Shown: positions 6,400 to 13,654, counted from the first letter of the stretch. The stretch is 20,678 bases of DNA from Modestobacter sp. (GCA_025965775.1 JAOPWG010000401.1:1-20678); one strand, 5' to 3'. The notes: generated by a model not told the origin, from the letters alone. Translations and numbers: made by a program.

Positions 6400-7677
6400 A
6401 TGACTGCGACCGACCGGAACGCCGTCGACACGGTTCCTGGCCCTACCAACGTGGTCGGCGCCGGGGAGCCGGTGGTCGAGCCGCCCGTGCTGGGCGGCCC
6501 GGAACACACCGACTATTACAAGCTGGATGACCTCCTGACGGAGGAGCAGCGGGAACTTCGCCGACGCATCCGCGGCTTCATGGACCGCGAGGTCCTGCCG
6601 ATCATCAATCCCTACTGGGAGCGCGCGGAGTTCCCGCACGAGCTCGTTCCCAAGCTGGCGCAGCTCGGCATCGCAGGTTTCCAGATCGAGGGTTACGGCT
6701 GCCCGGGCATGAGCAACGTGACGGCGGGGCTGGCCATCCTGGAACTGGCCCGCGGGGATCTGAGCATCTCCACGTTCGCCGGCGTGCACTCGGCGCTCGC
6801 CATGATGTCCGTCGCGCTGCTGGGCTCGGAGGAGCAGAAGCAGCGCTTCCTGCCGCCGATGGCGCGCCTCGAGAAGGTCGGCGCCTTCGGCCTGACCGAA
6901 CCCGCCCACGGCACGGACGTGGTCGGCCTGGAGACGACCGCCCGCCGGGACGGCGGGTCCTTCGTGCTCAACGGCCACAAGCGCTGGATCGGCAACGGCA
7001 CCTTCGCCGACTACACCATCGTCTGGGCGCGGGGCGAGGACGGGCACGTCGGCGGCTACGTGGTCGAGAAAGGCGCGCCGGGGTTCGATCCTCGCTTCAT
7101 CGCCGGCAAGACGGCGCTGCGGTGCGTGCAGAACGCGCAGATCTCCCTCACCGACGTCCGGGTGCCGGCCGGGAACTGGCTGGCGGGCTCCCGCACCTTC
7201 CGGGACACCGAAGAGGTGCTGCTGGCCTCGCGGTTCTGCGTGGCCTGGGAGGCCATCGGCGCCGCCGTGGCCGGGTACGAGACCGCGCTGGCCTACACCC
7301 AGCAGCGCCACCAGTTCGGCCTGCCCCTGGCGAGCTACCAGCTCGTCCAGTACCGGTTGGCGCAGATGCTGGCCGACATCACCAGCATGCTCTGCACGCA
7401 ACTGCGGCTCAGCCAGCTCCTCGACCAGCGCAAGGCCACGATGGCCCAGGTGGCGCTGGCCAAGATGCAGAACACGCAGCGCGCTCGGGCCATCCTCGCC
7501 GACGCCCGCGACCTGCTCGGCGGCAACGGCATTGTGCTCGACTACCACGTCGCCCGGCACCTCTGTGACATCGAGGCGATCGACACCTACGAGGGCACCG
7601 ACACGGTGCAGGCGCTGATCGTCGGGCGCGACATCACCGGCCACAACGCCTTCGTCCCCGCGTCCCCTCACCGCTAG
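6400..7677 (+). CDS. Acyl-CoA dehydrogenase, ACX4/glutaryl-CoA-dehydrogenase-like
   Basis: A 425-residue flavoprotein of the acyl-CoA dehydrogenase family; it would oxidise an acyl-CoA to the 2-enoyl-CoA in the cytoplasm. The FAD/substrate region reads GAFGLTEPAHGTDVVGLETT and KRWIGNGTFADYTIVWARGE; the C-terminal domain has ARDLLGGNGIVLDYHVARHL and IDTYEGTDTVQALIVGRDIT, where Glu398 is at the catalytic-base position of glutaryl-CoA dehydrogenase. The overall pattern is closest, from memory, to plant ACX4 short-chain acyl-CoA oxidase (KRWIGN-T-FAD, ALR-VQN, LLGGNGI). In glutaryl-CoA dehydrogenase an Arg in DSGYRSAMS binds the distal carboxylate. The aligned segment here is DLSISTFAG, with Ser in that place, which argues against glutaryl-CoA as substrate. 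Start ATG 6400 follows GAGGA; first gene of a four-gene operon. Confidence 0.9.
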   Translation: MTATDRNAVDTVPGPTNVVGAGEPVVEPPVLGGPEHTDYYKLDDLLTEEQRELRRRIRGFMDREVLPIINPYWERAEFPHELVPKLAQLGIAGFQIEGYGCPGMSNVTAGLAILELARGDLSISTFAGVHSALAMMSVALLGSEEQKQRFLPPMARLEKVGAFGLTEPAHGTDVVGLETTARRDGGSFVLNGHKRWIGNGTFADYTIVWARGEDGHVGGYVVEKGAPGFDPRFIAGKTALRCVQNAQISLTDVRVPAGNWLAGSRTFRDTEEVLLASRFCVAWEAIGAAVAGYETALAYTQQRHQFGLPLASYQLVQYRLAQMLADITSMLCTQLRLSQLLDQRKATMAQVALAKMQNTQRARAILADARDLLGGNGIVLDYHVARHLCDIEAIDTYEGTDTVQALIVGRDITGHNAFVPASPHR

Positions 7678-7704
7678 GGACCGGGCACCGCCCATCGCCC
7701 GCCC

Positions 7705-7734
7705 TAACGCCTCCCCTCCTAACGCCTCCCCTCC
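7705..7734. repeat. Two tandem copies of a 15-bp unit
   Basis: TAACGCCTCCCCTCC occurs twice head to tail (7705-7719, 7720-7734) in the 99-base gap between the dehydrogenase and CoA-transferase genes. It is pyrimidine-rich with no hairpin. It looks like a simple slippage duplication that lengthens the spacer; no function is evident. Confidence 0.85.
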
Positions 7735-7776
7735 TGAACGAGAAATCCTCCGAAACCCCCGGAACGAGGAACTTCC

Positions 7777-9000
7777 ATGGAACGCACCCCCCTGCTCGAG
7801 GGACTGCACGTCGTCGATCTCGCCAGCTGGATCGCCGGACCCGCCGCAGCCACCGTGCTGAGCGACTTCGGCGCCGACGTCGTCAAGGTCGAGCCGCCCG
7901 GCGTGGGCGACGCCTACCGCGCCTTCAGCCGCATTCCTCCCAACCCCCAGGTCGACGGTGCCAACTACACCTGGCAGCTGGACAACCGCAATAAGCGCAG
8001 CATCGAGCTGAACCTGAAGTCCCCCGGCGCCCGGGGCGTGCTGGAGCGGCTGGTGCGGTGGGCCGACGTGCTGGTGACGAACTTCCCGCCGCCGACCCGG
8101 GCCAAGCTGGGGCTGGAGTACGACGACCTCGCACCGCTCAACCCGCGGCTGATCTACGCCGACATCACCGGCTTCGGGGAGACGGGACCGGACGCGGGAC
8201 AGCCGGGCTTCGACGCCACGGCGTACTGGGCGCGCAGCGGCCTGATGCACATGACCCGACAGCGGACGGCACCGCCGGCGATCAACGTGTTCGGCGCCGG
8301 TGACCATGCGACGTCGATCAGCCTCTTCGCGGGGATCATGACCGCGCTCTACCGCCGCGAGAGGACCGGCCTGGGGGCTCGGGTCACCGCCTCACTGATC
8401 GCTGAAGGGGCCTGGGGAGCAGGCTGCTGGCTCCAGGGCGTGCTCGCCGGCGCGGATGATCCCCAACCGGTCGACCGGCTCGACCCGCCCAACGCGCTCG
8501 GCAGCGTCTACCGGACCGCGGACGACCGCTGGCTGCTGCTGGCGTTCGCCAACGAGAACAAGGAGGTCCCCCTCTTCCTCAGGGCGGTCGGCCACCCCGA
8601 GGCGGCCGAGGACCCGCGCTTCCAGGACTCCCGCAGCCGACACTCCCACGCGGCCGAGATCACCGAACTGCTGGACAAGATGTTCGCCACCCGGCCGCTG
8701 GCCGAGTGGCGGAAGGCCCTGGACGCCGCCGACCTCACCTACGGGGTCGTCCAGACGCTCGAGGAATGTGCCGACGATCCCCAGTTCCTGGCCGATCAGG
8801 TGTTCGTGCCCATCGACGACGGCGACACCCGGTCCTACCTCACCATCGACAGCCCCGTGCGGTTGGACCAGGAGCAGAAGGTCCGGCCGCGCCCAGCCCC
8901 AGCCCTCGGGGAGCACACGGCTGCCGTTCTCACCGAGCTCGGCTTCGACCATGCCGGGATCGATGACCTGCGCACCGCAGGTGCGATCCCGCAGCGGTAA
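7777..9000 (+). CDS. CaiB/BaiF family (class III) CoA-transferase
   Basis: A 407-residue protein typical of the family in length. The opening LLEGLHVVDLASWIAGPAAA then LSDFGADVVKVEPPGVGDAY is the classic family N-terminus. RSIELNLKSPGARGVLERLV and GFGETGPDAGQPGFDATAYW follow, with Asp146 in the position that forms the aspartyl-CoA thioester in formyl-CoA transferase. Members move CoA between acyl-CoA (often succinyl-CoA) and a free carboxylic acid. In this operon it probably activates or releases the acid handled by the neighbouring dehydrogenase; GCDH/CaiB pairs of this kind are known in glutarate metabolism. ATG 7777 follows GAGGAA at 5 bases. Intact; substrate unknown. Confidence 0.92.
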   Translation: MERTPLLEGLHVVDLASWIAGPAAATVLSDFGADVVKVEPPGVGDAYRAFSRIPPNPQVDGANYTWQLDNRNKRSIELNLKSPGARGVLERLVRWADVLVTNFPPPTRAKLGLEYDDLAPLNPRLIYADITGFGETGPDAGQPGFDATAYWARSGLMHMTRQRTAPPAINVFGAGDHATSISLFAGIMTALYRRERTGLGARVTASLIAEGAWGAGCWLQGVLAGADDPQPVDRLDPPNALGSVYRTADDRWLLLAFANENKEVPLFLRAVGHPEAAEDPRFQDSRSRHSHAAEITELLDKMFATRPLAEWRKALDAADLTYGVVQTLEECADDPQFLADQVFVPIDDGDTRSYLTIDSPVRLDQEQKVRPRPAPALGEHTAAVLTELGFDHAGIDDLRTAGAIPQR

Positions 9001-9043
9001 CGGCCCCATCACCCCTGGACGACAAGGACCCGAGGGACCCACC

Positions 9044-9847
9044 ATGACGGATTCTGCGGCCACGCACACCGCACCGGAGACCGACGACCGCACGGTGCAC
9101 ACCCAGGAACACGACGGCGTACTGGTGATCATCATCGACCGGCCGAAGGTGCGCAACGCCGTCGACGGCGCCACCGCCCGGGCGCTGGCCGACGCTCTCG
9201 ACCTGCTCGACGCCCGGCACGACCTCGTGATCGGCGTCCTAACCGGCGCCGGCGGGACCTTCAGCGCCGGCATGGACCTCAAGGCCTACGCGTCCGGAGA
9301 CACGCCGGTCATCCCCGGCCGCGGCTTCGCCGGCCTCACCCGATTCCAGCGGCGTACGCCGCTGATCGCCGCCGTCGAGGGCTGGGCCCTGGGCGGCGGC
9401 ACCGAGATGGCGCTGGCCTGTGACCTCATCGTCGCCGCCCAGGACGCTACCTTCGGCCTCCCCGAGGTCACCCACGGCCTCGTGCCGCCCGAAGGGGGGA
9501 TCGTGCGGCTACCCGAACGCCTCCCCCGCAACATCGCGCTCGAGGTACTGCTCACCGGCGACCCCCTGCCGGCCCGCCGAGCCGAGCAGCTCGGCTTGGT
9601 CAATCACCTCACCGCTCCCGGCGAGACGCTGACCCGCGCCGTGGAGCTGGCCGGTCGGATCGCCCGCAACGCTCCGCTGTCGGTGGCAGCGATCAGGCGC
9701 GTCGTGGAGGAGCGGTCGGGCCTCGGCGACCAGGACACCTTCCGCCTGCAGGACCAGATCGTCGCACCGGTCCTGGCCTCTCAGGACGCCCAGGAGGGAG
9801 CGCGCGCCTTCACCGAGAAGCGCCCACCCCACTGGCAGGGCCGCTGA
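9044..9847 (+). CDS. Enoyl-CoA hydratase/isomerase (crotonase) family protein
   Basis: A 267-residue crotonase. The oxyanion-hole strands are FSAGMDLKAY and EGWALGGGTEMALACDLIVA, and both catalytic Glu positions of hydratases are filled (Glu121 in GGGTE, Glu141 in FGLPEV). True hydration of the enoyl-CoA made by the upstream dehydrogenase is therefore plausible. The frame is open upstream inside the CoA-transferase gene, but ATG 9044, with GAGGGA 7 bases ahead, gives the normal family length and the usual MTD...VHTQEHDGVLVIIIDRP start. It lies 43 bases after the CoA-transferase stop, fourth-gene spacing is similar, and the three genes are surely one transcript. Confidence 0.92.
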   Translation: MTDSAATHTAPETDDRTVHTQEHDGVLVIIIDRPKVRNAVDGATARALADALDLLDARHDLVIGVLTGAGGTFSAGMDLKAYASGDTPVIPGRGFAGLTRFQRRTPLIAAVEGWALGGGTEMALACDLIVAAQDATFGLPEVTHGLVPPEGGIVRLPERLPRNIALEVLLTGDPLPARRAEQLGLVNHLTAPGETLTRAVELAGRIARNAPLSVAAIRRVVEERSGLGDQDTFRLQDQIVAPVLASQDAQEGARAFTEKRPPHWQGR

Positions 9848-9891
9848 CGGCAGGGGCCCGCGGCCGTCCCGGCAATCGGAAGGAGATCGAC

Positions 9892-10317
9892 ATGGGCAAC
9901 CTGGCGCGGAACCTGCTCGACGCCGCGGCCAAGGAAGGCAGCTGCCCGGCGCTGCGGATGGGTGACACCGTCCTGACCTACGACCGGGTCAGCGACGCGG
10001 CGGGGCGGGTGGCGGCGGGACTGGGGCGAGGCGTCACGCCGGGTGACCGCGTGGGCCTGGTGCTGCCGGACGTGCTGTTCCTTCCGGTCGTCTACTACGG
10101 CGCGCTGATGGCCGGGGCGGCCGTGGTGCCGATGAACCCGCTGCTCAAGGCACGGGAGATCGTCTACTACCTGCGGGGCTCGGGGGCTCGGCTCGTCGTC
10201 GCCACGGAAACTTCCGCCAGGGCCGCGGTCGAGGGCGTGGTCGGGGTCGAGGCCGGGGTCGAGGCCGAATCCCCGGACCACGGTGGCAGTCCCCGCCAGG
10301 CGTACGCGTCCGGTTGA
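9892..10317 (+). pseudogene. Acyl-CoA synthetase (AMP-binding family), truncated N-terminal piece
   Basis: The first ~115 residues are a good acyl-CoA synthetase N-terminus: LARNLLDAAAKEGSCPALRM, LTYDRVSDAAGRVAAGL, GDRVGLVLPDVLFLPVVYYG, VVPMNPLLKAREIVYYLRGS. After ARLVVATETSARAAVEG (about 10237) the similarity stops. The remaining ~27 residues are low-complexity (GVEAGVEAE) and then an out-of-frame reading of the STAS-like pseudogene. The AMP-binding loop (T-S-G-T-T-G-x-P-K-G) and ~380 further residues of a normal ~500-residue enzyme are missing, so it cannot be active. Start ATG 9892 follows GAAGGAGA. It completes the operon logic (activation, transfer, oxidation, hydration) but is broken by a recombination whose edge lies in 12-bp repeats. 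Confidence 0.85.
10243..10266. repeat. Two tandem 12-bp units at a gene-fusion junction
   Basis: GGGGTCGAGGCC occurs twice (10243-10254 and 10255-10266), with a related partial copy just upstream (GGTCGAGGGCGT). Acyl-CoA synthetase similarity ends immediately before it and STAS-like similarity begins just after, so the repeat marks the probable recombination joint. Confidence 0.8.
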
Positions 10318-10621
10318 ACGAAAACCTCACTGCACACGTGACCGCGTATGCCACCGGCAGGATCCTGGTCCTGTCTGGTATCCGCTCGGAGCGGACACTG
10401 CGCACGCTCAACCGCGCGATCTCCTCCTGGCACGCGTCCGGCCGCTACGACCGTGTGCTCCTCGACCTCAGCACCTTCCGGGACGGGTCACCGGAACTCG
10501 CTGCGATCCTCGCCGACGACGCCCGGCGAGCGGCGCGGTCAGGACGAAGCCTGGACTTCGTTCCCCCGCCACGGACGGCGGCTCCACCGGTCACCCACGA
10601 AGTACCAGGGAGTCGACGTGA
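10270..10621 (+). pseudogene. STAS-like protein, frameshifted paralogue of the gene at 20127
   Basis: The main frame reads VRVRLNENLTAHVTAYATGR, ILVLSGIRSERTLRTLNRAI, RYDRVLLDLSTFRDGSPELA and AILADDARRAARSGRSLDFV. It aligns nearly residue by residue with the intact protein at 20127-20477. After DFVP, at about 10565, the frame is lost. In another frame ATDGGSTGHPRSTREST then ends at TGA 10619-10621, matching the paralogue's GALDGQARGTSEPT ending. The DNA around the two stops is almost identical (CCAG-GAG-CGACGTGAT). The start is also damaged: the copy runs upstream into the truncated synthetase with no ATG, and only a weak TTG at 10314 is available. The call of STAS is tentative (see the paralogue). 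Confidence 0.75.
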
Positions 10622-10783
10622 TCAGAGCCCCACACCGCCAGCTCGACCGCCGCGCGACACTCTTCCAGGGTGTACCGGAGAACTTCCGGCACTCACGAAC
10701 GCGACACTGGACGGCGTTTCGATACAGCGTCAGCGGGCGGTGCGCAGAGCCACGACCGGCACACGAGGTGGGCCGGCATATCG

Positions 10784-12040
10784 TCAGACGGACGGCTGCA
10801 GAATTGGCGCACCGAGCGCATGGCAGACGCGCAGCGCCAGCTCCACGTCGGACTCCCGGCCGTGGACAGGGCTGCCGATCGCCTCCTCCGCCTTGCGCAC
10901 CCGGTACTGGACAGTGTTCTTGTGCACTCGCAGCAGCTCGGCGGTGGCCGTGTAGCTGCTGCCCATGGAGAGGAAGACCCTGAGGGTCTCGCGGAGCGCG
11001 GCCGCGTGCTCGTCGTCGGCGCCGAGGCGTCCCAGGATCTGCCGGACCCACCCCCTGGTGGCGTCCGCGTCGGCGAGCATCAGGGCGACCGGGCCGACGT
11101 CGGAGAAGAAGGTGACTCGGGTGCCGGGTCGTGCGAAGACGGCGACGTCTTGCGCGCGCAGCGCCTGCCGGTGCGTTTGCCGGAAGCCGTCGAGCCCGGG
11201 GACCGCATCGCCGACCGCAACCCTGGCGGTCGGGTCGTAGTCGTCGACAACTTTGCGCAGCACGTCCCAGGGGACAACGGTCCGCGTCTCCAGTGGCAAC
11301 CACGACCAGGCGACCCCCTGGTCGCAGGGCACGAAGAGCGGCCTCCGGCACCCGACGGCCTCGGCGATCGCGGCGGTGAGCCGGTCCAGCCGGGTCAGAC
11401 CGTCGCCGCCGAGGGTCGGTTCGGGAACCCACGCGACCAGGCCGAGGTGCTGCTGGCGTAGCCGGTAGCCGATCGACGTCTCGGCGGCGTCCACGCCGGC
11501 CGCTCCGCCGTCGAGCAGCTGCCGTACCCGGCCTGCGCGAGCGGCGGTCTGCGTGAGCAGCCACCGGTCGCGCTGCTCCTGGTAGACGACGATCACCCGC
11601 TCGGACACCCGGTCGATATACCGGAAGCTGAGCTCGAGCAGCCGCCGGGTGACCGCCACCGCGAGGTCGACGTCCCGGATCTGCCGCGCCAGCTCGTCCA
11701 GGCACGTGCCGAGGAACCGGCCGTGGCCCACGCGGTACGCCCGGACCAGGGCGTGCAGGGGCACGTCCCGCTGGGCCAGCCGCCGCGTGTATTCCAGCGC
11801 GGCGGTGGGAGCGTCGACGGTCTCCGGGACGATCCCGTGCTCAAGGACGTGCAGCAGGGTCGCGACGTTGGCCTCCACGCTCGCCGCGAGGAGGTTCACG
11901 ACCACGTCGTCGCCCCCCAGCTCCGGGATGGAGAGGATCAGCTGCTCCCGCATCTTCTGGCTGACCTCGATCACCCGTACGTTGACCGCCGCGGCCACGC
12001 TCAGCAGCAGCTCATCGATGGTGGGGACGACGACGTCCAC
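10784..12040 (-). CDS. PucR/CdaR-type transcriptional regulator
   Basis: A 418-residue regulator. The N-terminal half is a helical sensor region (VNLLAASVEANVATLLHVLE, ALVRAYRVGHGRFLGTCLDE, RYIDRVSERVIVVYQEQRDR) like the RsbRD/PucR-associated N-terminal domain. The middle is a GGDEF-like fold, and the C-terminus is the PucR helix-turn-helix: LRETLRVFLSMGSSYTATAE followed by LRVHKNTVQYRVRKAEEAIG. Such regulators commonly control neighbouring catabolic genes. It converges on the acyl-CoA operon, so control of that operon is likely but unproven. No Shine-Dalgarno precedes GTG 12040. A TAGCAT box exactly 6 bases before it suggests a leaderless mRNA. Intact. Confidence 0.88.
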   Translation of the reverse strand: MDVVVPTIDELLLSVAAAVNVRVIEVSQKMREQLILSIPELGGDDVVVNLLAASVEANVATLLHVLEHGIVPETVDAPTAALEYTRRLAQRDVPLHALVRAYRVGHGRFLGTCLDELARQIRDVDLAVAVTRRLLELSFRYIDRVSERVIVVYQEQRDRWLLTQTAARAGRVRQLLDGGAAGVDAAETSIGYRLRQQHLGLVAWVPEPTLGGDGLTRLDRLTAAIAEAVGCRRPLFVPCDQGVAWSWLPLETRTVVPWDVLRKVVDDYDPTARVAVGDAVPGLDGFRQTHRQALRAQDVAVFARPGTRVTFFSDVGPVALMLADADATRGWVRQILGRLGADDEHAAALRETLRVFLSMGSSYTATAELLRVHKNTVQYRVRKAEEAIGSPVHGRESDVELALRVCHALGAPILQPSV

Positions 12041-12045
12041 CGGAC

Positions 12046-12051
12046 CATGCT
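12046..12051 (-). promoter_or_regulatory. Candidate -10 box (TAGCAT) for a leaderless PucR-type mRNA
   Basis: TAGCAT on the minus strand fits TANNNT. With the usual 6-7 base gap, transcription would start on the G of the GTG start at 12040. Leaderless genes with this layout are common in actinobacteria. The absence of any Shine-Dalgarno supports it. Confidence 0.45.
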
Positions 12052-12075
12052 AGGGAGCCGGGCCGGGCGAGAGCC

Positions 12076-12089
12076 GGGTCCAAGGTCCC
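12076..12089. promoter_or_regulatory. Near-palindrome GGGTCCAAGGTCCC upstream of the PucR-type gene
   Basis: A 14-bp imperfect dyad (outer GGG/CCC and inner CC/GG pair; position 4/11 and the centre do not), 36 bases before the regulator start, near the expected -35 region. It shares GGACC half-sites with the palindrome at 6362-6374 and recalls, loosely, the GGGAC...GTCCC form of DosR-type boxes. Autoregulation is possible. Confidence 0.3.
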
Positions 12090-12118
12090 ACGTCGGAAGT
12101 CGGCTTCCTCGGTGACGG

Positions 12119-12253
12119 TCAGGCCACCCGCGGCTCGAGCCGAGTACGGAAGAAGCGGGCCGGATCGTCGGCGGCCCGAGCCGTCATGACCCGGCGGCGG
12201 AACGCCTCGGGATCCCGCTGGTTCAGCTCGACCAGGCAGCGCTCGGGCAACCC
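12119..12253 (-). pseudogene. C-terminal remnant, possibly related to the broken gene at 12579-12838
   Basis: Forty-four residues after an in-frame TAG: GLPERCLVELNQRDPEAFRR then VMTARAADDPARFFRTRL. No start is available. The pattern L-x-EL-x-x-RDP-x-x-F ... DPA-x-F resembles the broken gene nearby (LDELVGRDPIGFARWL ... SDPAEFMEDD), so this may be a fragment of a second copy. Function unknown. The 12254-12465 stretch between the remnants shows no recognisable protein. Confidence 0.4.
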
Positions 12254-12465
12254 CTAAGCGCTGGGCTTCGCTCCGGACGGTCCGCGCCTGCAGCCGTACG
12301 CAGCTGACCCGCCCCCAGCCAGCAGAGCTGGGCGGTGCTGAACGAGGACAGGGACGACGCGGGCGGCCGTGGCACGAGCGGAAGGCGGTCTGCGGGCATC
12401 GCCGGAACGCGGACGCCCCTGTTCGGTCCGGTGTGCCGGTCCTCCGAACGCCGTCGGATGCAGGC

Positions 12466-12582
12466 GCCGGTGAGCGCCGGACGCCAGGAGCGGGCGCTGC
12501 CGACGGCGACGACGATGGCGACCATCTCGATCACCTCGATCGCGGCGGCGAGGAAGGTGGTCATGCTGACGCTGAGGTTCAC
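12466..12582 (-). pseudogene. TMEM165/GDT1-like (COG4280-type) membrane protein, N-terminal remnant
   Basis: From GTG 12582 the first 39 residues read MNLSVSMTTFLAAAIEVIEM then VAIVVAVGSARSWRPALTGA. This is a membrane helix containing the acidic E-x-x-E motif that resembles the first helix of TMEM165/GDT1-like cation transporters. After GA the frame turns into Arg-rich, non-membrane sequence, so the other five or so helices are gone. GGGGGG lies just upstream, and the start overlaps the previous gene's stop by four bases (GTGA), showing the pair was once a coupled operon. Confidence 0.55.
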
Positions 12583-12838
12583 TGCTGCCCCCCGAACGCG
12601 TCGGTCCCGTTCGCCCCGTCGTCCTCCATGAACTCGGCCGGATCACTGGCCGGCGGTGCCCTACGGCCAGCCACCGCGCGAAGCCGATCGGGTCACGTCC
12701 CACGAGCTCGTCGAGGACCTCCTGCCACCGCTGGACGAGGGCCTGACGCGTCCTCGGGTCCAGCTGATCGGCCAACGCCACAGTGGTCCGCCGCCACTCG
12801 CTCGCAAGAGCGGACGTCGGCAGCTGCGAGACGGGGAC
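12579..12838 (-). pseudogene. Small soluble hypothetical protein with one frameshift
   Basis: The first frame reads SQLPTSALASEWRRTTVALA, DQLDPRTRQALVQRWQEVLD, ELVGRDPIGFARWLAVG. One missing base at about 12655 separates it from ASDPAEFMEDDGANGTDAFG ending GGQQ at TGA 12579. Adding one C in the GGGCACCGCC run restores a single ~85-residue frame. An in-frame TGA at 12841-12839 limits the 5' end and no ATG/GTG start lies between it and the GTG at 12781, so the start may be lost too. Function unknown; it was translationally coupled to the GDT1-like gene. Confidence 0.5.
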
Positions 12839-12868
12839 CGGTGATCGGTCGGGCCACAGCGGCTGCAG

Positions 12869-13243
12869 TCATGGCGCTCCGACCAGAAGTCCATGGCGCT
12901 CCGACCAGGCCTTCCCGACCGGCCGGGCCCACAGCAGCAGCACGACCGCCGCTACGACGGCGGAGCCCAGGCCGGCGATCGCGACCACGGCTCCGCCGGC
13001 GAGAACGCCCAGGCCCGCGACGAGCACGATGGCCGTGACCGTGATCGCGGCCGCCTTCCAGGCCGCGTCGGCGGCCGCGGCCCGTCCCTTGTCCGTGGCA
13101 CCGGCCGCCGCGACCGCGGCGGCCACTGCGACCAGCACCGGGGCTGGCCCGTGGAGCACGACCGCACTGGCGGCGGCGAGGACCGCGCCGCAGAGCAGGC
13201 CCGGGGAGATCCGCGCGAGCCGCACGAGTTCACGCTTGGACAC
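12869..13243 (-). CDS. Small membrane protein with four hydrophobic segments
   Basis: A 124-residue protein from GTG 13243, with GGAGG 7 bases upstream. N-terminus VSKRELVRLARISPG is followed by four hydrophobic stretches: GLLCGAVLAAASAVVLHG, APVLVAVAAAVAAAGA, ITVTAIVLVAGLGVLAGGA and VVAIAGLGSAVVAAVVLLLW, with a basic C-terminus (ARPVGKAWSERHG). A 17-bp direct repeat at the 3' end supplies the last residues, so the original stop may have been different. Family not recognised. It is likely cotranscribed with the gene at 13307-13531, whose stop lies 63 bases upstream. Confidence 0.65.
   Translation of the reverse strand: MSKRELVRLARISPGLLCGAVLAAASAVVLHGPAPVLVAVAAAVAAAGATDKGRAAAADAAWKAAAITVTAIVLVAGLGVLAGGAVVAIAGLGSAVVAAVVLLLWARPVGKAWSERHGLLVGAP
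12870..12908. repeat. 22-bp-period direct duplication at a gene 3' end
   Basis: CATGGCGCTCCGACCAG occurs at 12870-12886 and again at 12892-12908, a 22-base period. It overlaps the last codons of the membrane-protein gene; a 22-base insertion would have shifted its reading frame near the C-terminus. Confidence 0.85.
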
Positions 13244-13306
13244 AGGGATCCTCCAGGAACACCCATCGAGACGGAAAGTGCCGCGGATCACCCGGGCGAC
13301 TTCGGG

Positions 13307-13531
13307 TCAGCGGGAAGAGCCCACGGGTGAGCCGCGCGGACAGGTCAGCGCGAGACGGAGATCCAACAGCTCATCCAGCTGCGCCTCGACGATCTGATAC
13401 GCGCGGCCCTGCGCGGCACTGGGGCAGCGACGGAACCGGCACCTGGCCACGATGAGGGTGGCGTAGGTGAGCTGCAGGCGCCGGTCGACGTCGGCGACGA
13501 GCTCGGAGACGTCGGCGCGGGAACCGGCCAT
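13307..13531 (-). CDS. Small hypothetical helical protein, 74 residues
   Basis: ATG 13531 is preceded by AGGAGG at 5 bases, an ideal ribosome site, and by promoter-like copy D about 40 bases further up. The protein is soluble and mostly helical: MAGSRADVSELVADVDRRLQ, LTYATLIVARCRFRRCPS, YQIVEAQLDELLDLRLAL. Two Cys lie five residues apart. Family not recognised and no function is proposed. Its promoter suggests coexpression with the BON and MgtE/NRAMP genes. Confidence 0.7.
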   Translation of the reverse strand: MAGSRADVSELVADVDRRLQLTYATLIVARCRFRRCPSAAQGRAYQIVEAQLDELLDLRLALTCPRGSPVGSSR

Positions 13532-13569
13532 GACGACCTCCTGCGATCGGGGGTGGGTGGAGCCGACCG

Positions 13570-13603
13570 TAGGAAGGGCGTCGATTGACGGGCATCCCGG
13601 AAA
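13570..13603 (-). promoter_or_regulatory. Bipartite promoter-like motif, copy D
   Basis: On the minus strand: TTTCCGGGATGC (13603-13592), 14 bases, CCTTCCTA ending at 13570. Same blocks and spacing as copies A, B and E. It lies 39 bases before the start of the 74-residue gene. Confidence 0.6.
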
Positions 13604-13654
13604 TCGCCAGTCGGGGGTACCGAGCCGCACAACGCAGCGGCGGCGAATCGGTCT

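Noticed and set aside
6355..8307. 650-codon open frame on the minus strand opposite the dehydrogenase and transferase
   Set aside because: Composition is His/Gly/Ala/Arg-rich without domain pattern; the plus-strand genes are clear matches to known families with ribosome sites.
10539..11705. 388-codon minus-strand frame overlapping the PucR-type gene
   Set aside because: Arg/Gly/Pro-rich shadow in another frame of a gene with a clear PucR helix-turn-helix.
12076..12089. DosR/DevR box
   Set aside because: Only a loose match to the 20-bp consensus, and no hypoxia genes adjoin; kept only as a dyad of unknown function.
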